Below, in pieces: positions 58,585-64,000 of a stretch of DNA of 64,000 nucleotides. A program made the position numbers and the translations under genes. The number at the start of each line of letters is the position of its first letter. Positions within the stretch are counted from its first letter, which is position 1. The notes under the pieces were generated by a model. It saw only the letters and a program-made list of their open reading frames with translations, ran no database searches and was not told the origin of the DNA. The stretch comes from Pseudomonadales bacterium (GTDB taxonomy: Bacteria; Pseudomonadota; Gammaproteobacteria; Pseudomonadales; Azotimanducaceae), in assembly GCA_022822135.1 (NCBI GenBank), contig JAJECH010000037.1, positions 1 through 64,000 on the forward strand, read 5' to 3'.

Positions 58585-60273
58585 ATGACGTATAACCGAA
58601 TCAGAGCAACCCCGACAGCTCGAATGCATGGTCTTCGGATGCTCTTATTCGTATGCTCGATTTCTCCGATTTTCGTGAGTGGTGAGATTGCGTTTCGCGA
58701 AGTTGCTTCAGACGCAGGTGTTGATTTCGTACACCAAAGCGGCGCGATTGGGAAACGATGGACATTGGAAATCACAGGCGCCGGCGTCGGTTTGCTTGAC
58801 TACGACGGCGATGGCAAGTTGGACATCTGGGTCGTACAGGGTGGGCCGCTCGAAGATCGAGCAGGTGACCTTCCTAGCGATCGCCTCTATCGCAACATAT
58901 CCGAAGGTTCAAAGCTCATGTTCGAAGACGTGACTGGGTCTGCAGGCCTAGGCGCTGAGACTTACGGTATGGGAATTGTCACTGGGGATGTGGACAACGA
59001 CGGTGACACAGATGTCATCACGCTGAATTTTGGGCGGAATCAGCTGTTTCTGAATTGGGGCACGCGTTTTGAGAAACGTGTTGACGAAGCTCTGATGAAA
59101 CCTAACGAATGGTCAATCTCCGGCAGCCTTGCGGATTTGAACGGTGACGGTTGGCTCGATTTGTATATCGCTAACTACATGGAATTTCCGCCGCTGGATG
59201 AGTACAAAGTTTGTCGTCGCTTATCCACGCGAAAGGGATATTGCGCCCCTAGTAATTTCGATCCCACACCTGATCAGCTATTGTTAAATGAAGGCAATGG
59301 CGTATTTCGGGACGTGTCGAAACAGTCTGGAATTACGAGTGCTGCCGAACGAGGCATGGGCGTCGTGGTTGATGATCTAAACGGTGATGGCACGCCCGAT
59401 CTTTACGTTGCGAACGACATGGCAATGAACTTTCTCTGGCTCAATCGGATTGGTGAGCCGTTCGTCAACGACGCCTTGCTCAGCGGTGTAGCGGTGAATG
59501 GCCATGGTATGCGTGAAGCGAGCATGGGCGTCGCAGTAGCGGATTGGGATCAAGATTTCGATCCAGATTTATTTCTGACGCACGACATCAAAGAGAGCAA
59601 CACGCTTTATTCGTACGAACACGCGGGTTGGTTTTCTGATCAATCGATTCAATCCGGATTGGCTCCACCAAGCTTGTCCAAAACCGGTTTCGGCACCGTG
59701 TTCTTTGATGCTGAAAATGATGGCGATTTGGACTTATTCATCGCGAACGGATCGGTGTCAATGATCGATGCGCAGTTGGCGAAAAGACTAGAACCACCAC
59801 TGAGGCAAACGAATCAGCTCTTCATCAATGAAGGTTCTGGCAAGTTCGAAGAGAACACCGCTACGACGCTGAGTCGATTTGAAGAAGTGAGTCGCGGCGT
59901 CGCGATGGGCGATCTTGATAACGACGGCGATGTCGATCTCGTCATCTCAAACAACGACGGTCCCATTCGGATTCAGCAAAATCTTTCGACCAATGCGATT
60001 GGAGAGACAAACCACTGGCTTGGCGTTCGATTGTTGGTCTTAGGTCGTGACGCCGTAGGCGCTGTCGCGTGGCTCGAAGGTGATATCAAGGAACGTAAAG
60101 TCGTTCGTACCGATGGGAGCTACGCATCCGCGCATGACCCGCGATTGATTTTTGGTCTCGGGAGTGATGCGACGACTCCCGTCTTACATGTGAAATGGCC
60201 AAACGGTGTCAGTGAGTCGTTCTCAGATTTAGCGATCAACCAATACCACGTTCTGACTCAATCGTTGCCGTGA
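58585..60273 (+). CDS. exported FG-GAP/VCBS repeat protein with ASPIC/UnbV domain (CRTAC1-like)
   Basis: 562 residues from ATG 58585; ATG 58624 is an alternative nearer the hydrophobic LRMLLFVCSISPIFVSG signal. It has seven calcium-binding-loop-like repeats (DYDGDGKLDIW, DVDNDGDTDVI, DLNGDGWLDLY, DLNGDGTPDLY, DWDQDFDPDLF, DAENDGDLDLF, DLDNDGDVDLV), which suggest a beta-propeller. The C terminus has the ASPIC/UnbV segment (VVRTDGSYASAHDPRLIFGLG, HVKWPNGV). The function of this family is not established. It is coupled to the TPR gene by a GTGA overlap. Confidence 0.9.
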   Translation: MTYNRIRATPTARMHGLRMLLFVCSISPIFVSGEIAFREVASDAGVDFVHQSGAIGKRWTLEITGAGVGLLDYDGDGKLDIWVVQGGPLEDRAGDLPSDRLYRNISEGSKLMFEDVTGSAGLGAETYGMGIVTGDVDNDGDTDVITLNFGRNQLFLNWGTRFEKRVDEALMKPNEWSISGSLADLNGDGWLDLYIANYMEFPPLDEYKVCRRLSTRKGYCAPSNFDPTPDQLLLNEGNGVFRDVSKQSGITSAAERGMGVVVDDLNGDGTPDLYVANDMAMNFLWLNRIGEPFVNDALLSGVAVNGHGMREASMGVAVADWDQDFDPDLFLTHDIKESNTLYSYEHAGWFSDQSIQSGLAPPSLSKTGFGTVFFDAENDGDLDLFIANGSVSMIDAQLAKRLEPPLRQTNQLFINEGSGKFEENTATTLSRFEEVSRGVAMGDLDNDGDVDLVISNNDGPIRIQQNLSTNAIGETNHWLGVRLLVLGRDAVGAVAWLEGDIKERKVVRTDGSYASAHDPRLIFGLGSDATTPVLHVKWPNGVSESFSDLAINQYHVLTQSLP

Positions 60274-61358
60274 CTTACGCGCAGGTCAGTGTCACGCGTT
60301 CTATCGTCATATGCGTGATGGTCCTGACGACGAGCCATTCAGCGAATGAGATCTTTCTGGAAGGTATCGAAGAACCACTTGCCACCATGGCAAGCGCTGC
60401 TTACGAATCGGCACTGAACAGTGATCTTAGTTTAGATCCTGAGCATGTAGCCGAGCGATGGGGTGAATTAGGTATGTTGTTGCAAGCGCACAACTTGCAC
60501 GAACAAGCGGTTGCGGCCTATTCAAACGCATTAATTGAGATTTCAGACCCTCGCTGGCTTTACTTAAGAAGCGTCGCCTTTGGCGAACTAGGTCTTCTGC
60601 AAGAGTCGATCGAGGATCTCACGCAAGTGACGCGGGTTATGCAAGATGTGGCGATTATTTGGTATCGGTTAGGGCAAGCGTTACTCAACTCTGGTCACGT
60701 CTCTAGTGCTAAACAAGCATTGACCAATGCGTTAGCGTTGGATGAGGATCTGGCGATAGCACACATGACGCTTGCTGACGTACAAATGCTCGACGCTGAT
60801 TTCAAAGAAGCGAAAACATCTCTCGAACGCGCTTACAAACTTCAACCCCATGCGGGTCAGATTGTGTATAGGATGGCGCTAGTCGAACGCGAACTAGGCA
60901 ACCTACCGTCAAGCCAGGAATGGTTGCTTAGGCGAGTAAATCAATTCGCGCCGGTTATTGAGGATCCAATGTTGACGCTGGTAGCCCAATACAGCACGAA
61001 TCCGACGTTCTTTATATCCGCTGCACGACGAGCTTGGGAACGAGGCGATCGGAACGTGGCTCTAGAAGCGTACCGTCGCGCCGTCGCTCTTGAACCCAAA
61101 AACGTAGATAACTTGATCGGTTACACGCAATTGTTGACTGCCTTGGATCGTTACGACGAAGCGGCGGAGATCCTGAACGCGCTTGAAAGGGTCTCACCGG
61201 ATGAAGGTATGCTCTGGTATCTTCGAGCGATCGTCTTTCTAGAGAAGGATTTAGTTCTCGCAGCACAGGATGCAATAAAGAAAGCCGTTGCAATTGAACC
61301 CACGGCTCAAGTCTTGGCGCTTGAACGTGAAATTAGCGAGTTAAGGAAATACGACTGA
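60270..61358 (+). CDS. exported TPR-repeat protein
   Basis: The 362-residue protein starts at GTG overlapping the previous stop and has a hydrophobic leader (SIVICVMVLTTSHSA). Several tetratricopeptide repeats follow (AVAAYSNALIEISDPRWLYLRSVAFGELG, SSAKQALTNALALDEDLAIAHMTLADV, DEAAEILNALERVSPDEGMLWYLRAI). It probably binds partners in the periplasm. Strict coupling to the FG-GAP protein suggests the two work together. Confidence 0.88.
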   Translation: MTYAQVSVTRSIVICVMVLTTSHSANEIFLEGIEEPLATMASAAYESALNSDLSLDPEHVAERWGELGMLLQAHNLHEQAVAAYSNALIEISDPRWLYLRSVAFGELGLLQESIEDLTQVTRVMQDVAIIWYRLGQALLNSGHVSSAKQALTNALALDEDLAIAHMTLADVQMLDADFKEAKTSLERAYKLQPHAGQIVYRMALVERELGNLPSSQEWLLRRVNQFAPVIEDPMLTLVAQYSTNPTFFISAARRAWERGDRNVALEAYRRAVALEPKNVDNLIGYTQLLTALDRYDEAAEILNALERVSPDEGMLWYLRAIVFLEKDLVLAAQDAIKKAVAIEPTAQVLALEREISELRKYD

Positions 61359-61532
61359 CTTGTGATCGCGCTCGCCTGAGCCGAAGTAATTCGAGCCTTA
61401 GTGGCGATGCTGTATGTTCTAAGTAGACAGCGTACTGATTCAGTGAAGTGTAGGCGTCGAAGCGATCGCATATTTGCAGCGCACGTCTACGAATCGACGA
61501 TTGGCGTCATCCGCGACGTATTCACCTAAAAT

Positions 61533-62270
61533 TTGCGTAGCACTAGGAAAGAAAGCGTACGCTCTAATCGCGTATTTGATGTGATAGCGACCGATCGCTC
61601 GCGGCGGCTTTCAGTCTTGCTAGTTGTATTAGCGCTATTAACTACCGTTACTACGACTGCGCAGGACGAAAAGATCGCAGAAGAGACCATTGCGGCACGA
61701 ACTGACCGCGAATATCGAATTGAAGAAGAACTGATTGTTCAGGGAACGCCTGACCGATTGAAAAGCCCAGGTCAAATTCTGAGGGGCTACGACTCCCGAA
61801 ACATGGGGGGTTACTACTACAAGCTGCGTTTGTACGAGAAAGCCTACCCGTACCTGGTTGAATCGGCACAGGAAGGTTTCAAGATGTCGCAGGCTAGATT
61901 GGGTTACATCTACCAGAAGGGTCTCGGCGGTGTCGAGCGTGATTGGGTCAAAGCCGTCGGATGGTTAGGTGTCGCGGCGACAAGACAGTCTCATCCAGAG
62001 ATTATGAACTACTGGAAGAATCTCAAAGCGAAGATTCCGGAACAAAACATGCCTATGGTCGAGGACATCATCAAGGAATATGTTTCAAGATATGGCAGCG
62101 AAGCGACAGGAGTCACATGTGACATCAATCGGGCGGCTGGAACGCATATCGCGCATATGAAGTGTATCTACGATGACGAGATCGAGTATCGCGACCCCGC
62201 TGATACGTTGGGTATCCCACAAGTTGAAATCGACACAAGTGTCGGCGGGGGCGGATCCGCACCTTTCTGA
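61533..62270 (+). CDS. exported Sel1-like protein, copy 1 of a tandem family
   Basis: Up to 245 residues. The start is uncertain: TTG 61533 or GTG 61581 would precede a hydrophobic SVLLVVLALLTTVTTTAQ signal. The mature part has RLKSPGQILRGYDSRNMGGYYYK, then a Sel1 repeat (ARLGYIYQKGLGGVERDWVKAVGWLGVAA). A conserved cysteine pair lies in GVTCDINR and MKCIYDDE, and the tail is GGGGSAPF. It shares most of its body with copy 2 but has a different leader and signal peptide. Function unknown. Confidence 0.8.
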   Translation: MRSTRKESVRSNRVFDVIATDRSRRLSVLLVVLALLTTVTTTAQDEKIAEETIAARTDREYRIEEELIVQGTPDRLKSPGQILRGYDSRNMGGYYYKLRLYEKAYPYLVESAQEGFKMSQARLGYIYQKGLGGVERDWVKAVGWLGVAATRQSHPEIMNYWKNLKAKIPEQNMPMVEDIIKEYVSRYGSEATGVTCDINRAAGTHIAHMKCIYDDEIEYRDPADTLGIPQVEIDTSVGGGGSAPF

Positions 62271-62282
62271 CAAAAAACTCAA

Positions 62283-62349
62283 ACACACAAGGGTTACTCG
62301 ACACAGTACGTTCAACCCTTCAGGCCTACCTAATTGAGGTAACTCTTCA
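62283..62349 (+). promoter_or_regulatory. structured 5' leader of Sel1-like copy 2
   Basis: An AAGGGTT/AACCCTT stem (62289-62295 with 62314-62320) is followed by TACCT-AATTG-AGGTA (62327-62341). The second hairpin pairs the AGGT ribosome-binding site. The same two elements occur before copy 3 with changed arms that still pair. They may be a terminator-like 3' end of copy 1 plus a translational control hairpin. Confidence 0.5.
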
Positions 62350-62982
62350 ATGAAGAGAAACAGCCATTGGATCAAACAGGCATTCGCAGTCTGTTTCGTC
62401 ATTGCGGTCACACCGATGGCGTCTGCGGTAGATGAAGAACTGATCGTCAAGGGAACTCCTGACCGACTGAAGAGTCCGGACCGAATTCTTCGGGGATATG
62501 ACGCACACAACACGGGGGGCTACTACTACAAGTTGGGTAAGTACGAAAAAGCCTATCCCTATTTAGTCGAAGCGGCAGAGGAAGGGTTCAAGATGTCGCA
62601 GGCGCGCTTAGGTTACATCTACCAGAAAGGTCTTGGTGGCGTCGAACGTGACTGGGTCAAGGCCGTTGGATGGTTAGGAGTTGCGGCGTCAAGAAAGGCT
62701 AATCCTGAAATCATGAAATACTGGAAGGATCTGAAAGCGAAGATACCCGATCAACACATGCGGATGGTCGAAGACATCATTGAGGAATACGTATCGAGCT
62801 ATGGCAGCGAAGCGACGGGTGTCAAGTGCGACATTAATCGAACGGCTGGAACACACATCGCGTATGTGCAATGTCTTTATGATGACGAAATTGAGTATCG
62901 CGATCGTTTTTATACACTTGGACCTCCGCCCCCAATACAAATCGACTCAAGTGTTCGCGGAGGTGGATCTGCACCTTTGTAA
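62350..62982 (+). CDS. exported Sel1-like protein, copy 2
   Basis: The 210-residue protein starts MKRNSHWIKQAFAVCFVIAV with a signal peptide ending ASA. The body is a close relative of copy 1 (GTPDRLKSPDRILRGYD, GGYYYKLGKYEKAYPYLVEA, YIYQKGLGGVERDWVKAVGW). The cysteine pair is in GVKCDINR and VQCLYDDE, and the tail is RGGGSAPL. Its first 73 nt and leader match copy 3, so the array seems to have grown by recombination of leader and body. Confidence 0.85.
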   Translation: MKRNSHWIKQAFAVCFVIAVTPMASAVDEELIVKGTPDRLKSPDRILRGYDAHNTGGYYYKLGKYEKAYPYLVEAAEEGFKMSQARLGYIYQKGLGGVERDWVKAVGWLGVAASRKANPEIMKYWKDLKAKIPDQHMRMVEDIIEEYVSSYGSEATGVKCDINRTAGTHIAYVQCLYDDEIEYRDRFYTLGPPPPIQIDSSVRGGGSAPL

Positions 62983-62994
62983 CGGAAAACACAA

Positions 62995-63061
62995 ACACAC
63001 AGGGGTGGCTCGTCACGGCGCGTTCACCCCTTCAGACCTACTTAATTGAGGTAACTCTGCA
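62995..63061 (+). promoter_or_regulatory. structured 5' leader of Sel1-like copy 3
   Basis: AGGGGTG/CACCCCT (63001-63007 with 63025-63031) keeps a 7-bp stem, shifted one base relative to copy 2. TACTT-AATTG-AGGTA (63039-63053) keeps the ribosome-site hairpin with one G-U pair. Confidence 0.5.
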
Positions 63062-63790
63062 ATGAAGAGAAACAACCAATGGATCAAACAGGCATTCGCA
63101 GTCTGTTTCGTCCTTGCAGTCACACCGATGGCGAATGCGGCTGGTGAAGAACTCGTCGTGGTCGGCGAAGCCTCAGATGGGCCCGGCCCGCTTGAGATGG
63201 TCGAGATCATGAATGCTCATATCGAGGCAGGTCAGTTGTACCGGAAAAAGAAATACGCTGAGGCGGTAGAGTATCTGGAAATTGCTGCGAAAGGCGGAAT
63301 GAAAAGATCTCAAGCTCAACTTGGTGCGATATTGCTTGGCATGACTGGGACAAATGAAGTGCCACGAGACCCGACGCGCGGGGTTGGTTGGCTTGGGGTC
63401 GCCGCATCCGGCAACACAGAACCAGCGTATAGAAAAGAGTACGAACGTGTTTACAACGCGATTACGCCGGCGCAACATCCGATGATCGATAAATTAGTCG
63501 ATAGCTATATAGCAAAGTACGGGACGGACGCCACGAAAGTATCGTGCGAGCAGACGCGTCGCGCAGGTACAAGAATGTCCAGGTTGATTTGCTCGTTTGA
63601 TGATCTTCATAAGTATCGCGATCAGCTTGATCCAGAGACGTTCGGCGCTCTGAGCGCTGATGGTCAAATCACCGATTACGCTGAAAACTACCGAAGTGGT
63701 GGCTTTGGTAGCGGCGGTGGTGGCATCGGCGGTGGCGGAGGTGGTGGCGCACCGGGAGGTGGTGGCGGCGGACCCGGTGGGGGGTTCTAA
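63062..63790 (+). CDS. exported Sel1-like protein, copy 3, glycine-rich tail
   Basis: The 242-residue protein has a signal peptide nearly identical to copy 2 but a more divergent body: KKYAEAVEYLEIAAKGGMKRSQAQLGAILLGMTG and DPTRGVGWLGVAASG. The cysteine pair (KVSCEQTRRAG, RLICSFDD) is kept. The C terminus expands into an almost pure glycine segment from about residue 214. In copies 1 and 2 the same place is a short GGG-S-A-P tail. Function unknown. Confidence 0.85.
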   Translation: MKRNNQWIKQAFAVCFVLAVTPMANAAGEELVVVGEASDGPGPLEMVEIMNAHIEAGQLYRKKKYAEAVEYLEIAAKGGMKRSQAQLGAILLGMTGTNEVPRDPTRGVGWLGVAASGNTEPAYRKEYERVYNAITPAQHPMIDKLVDSYIAKYGTDATKVSCEQTRRAGTRMSRLICSFDDLHKYRDQLDPETFGALSADGQITDYAENYRSGGFGSGGGGIGGGGGGGAPGGGGGGPGGGF

Positions 63791-63874
63791 CCAGCGAGAT
63801 TATCGTACGTGATTCAGGCACTCCAGTGATAAGATATTGTTATTGGCTGACGGTGTACTGACGGAAAGAGCGCG

Positions 63875-64000
63875 ATGGACGAGCAGCGTAGCTATACGAA
63901 GCATATAGCGGTTCCAGCCATTTTGTTTTTAATGTCGTTTGCGGTCGCGGCTGACGAGCGCCACACTCAGTTCGACACGCTACACGGTGGTCACGACGAC
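63875..64000 (+). CDS. start of an exported protein, cut by window end
   Basis: ATG 63875 with GGAAAG about eight nt upstream opens 42 codons to the window edge. AVPAILFLMSFAVAADE is a signal peptide with cleavage after AVAA, followed by RHTQFDTLHGGHDD. Too short to assign a family. Confidence 0.65.
   Translation, partial: MDEQRSYTKHIAVPAILFLMSFAVAADERHTQFDTLHGGHDD

Noticed and set aside
62283-63061. CRISPR-like repeat
   Set aside because: There are only two copies, each a gene leader about 710 nt apart, with coding sequence between, not spacers.

Overview
The window looks like a chromosomal segment of a marine-type gammaproteobacterium with mid-range base composition (by eye, near 50% GC). 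The best phylogenetic clue is 50.6-58.4 kb: hemB, a reversed argH, a divergent hemC-hemD-hemX-hemY operon and rho. This resembles the arrangement I remember from Pseudomonas and other Gammaproteobacteria. Two large TonB-dependent receptors, many exported proteins and lipid/amino-acid catabolic enzymes suggest a Gram-negative aerobic heterotroph. No tRNA, rRNA or CRISPR array was seen.

Layout. 1-12.4 kb is an accessory region. It opens with the left part of an IS200/IS605-type element (tnpB cut by the window edge) that appears to sit inside a sulfatase gene. It continues with a PhyH-type dioxygenase, a type-B carboxylesterase, a large exported beta-propeller/di-haem cytochrome with a C-terminal binding domain, an HpcH/HpaI aldolase, a PhyH-HEAT fusion and an intact sulfatase. 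12.6-27.9 kb carries scattered metabolic genes: metY, a zinc-independent oxidoreductase, a His/Glu-rich ZnuD-like receptor behind a near-consensus Zur box, a hotdog thioesterase, an AGPS-like FAD enzyme, an epoxide-hydrolase-like protein, alr, an SDR, a class III aminotransferase, a GCS2-type ligase and a thiolase-like enzyme. 28.0-33.7 kb holds an acyl-CoA carboxylase beta subunit and a fused indolepyruvate:ferredoxin oxidoreductase divergent from an Lrp-type regulator.

33.7-39.6 kb holds mnmH (tRNA 2-selenouridine synthase), a Sel1-repeat lipoprotein, msrA, an MFS exporter, an NTF2-like protein and a Nudix hydrolase. 39.7-46.7 kb is the most unusual part. A single exported polypeptide joins an M14 zinc carboxypeptidase to a complete argininosuccinate-lyase-superfamily domain. 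A TonB-dependent receptor, a divergent ClpP-like protease and an alpha/beta hydrolase follow on the same strand. A conventional argH lies about 10 kb away, so the fused lyase is not the biosynthetic enzyme.

46.8-58.4 kb has a Baeyer-Villiger-type monooxygenase, a DAO-family oxidoreductase and the haem/arg/rho block. 58.6-64 kb encodes exported proteins only: an FG-GAP/ASPIC-UnbV protein translationally coupled to a TPR protein, then three tandem Sel1-like paralogues. The last two of these have nearly identical leaders and signal peptides. A further exported protein is cut by the window end. Genes are mostly compact, with several 4-8 nt overlaps in the hem operon and several very tight or overlapping convergent pairs.
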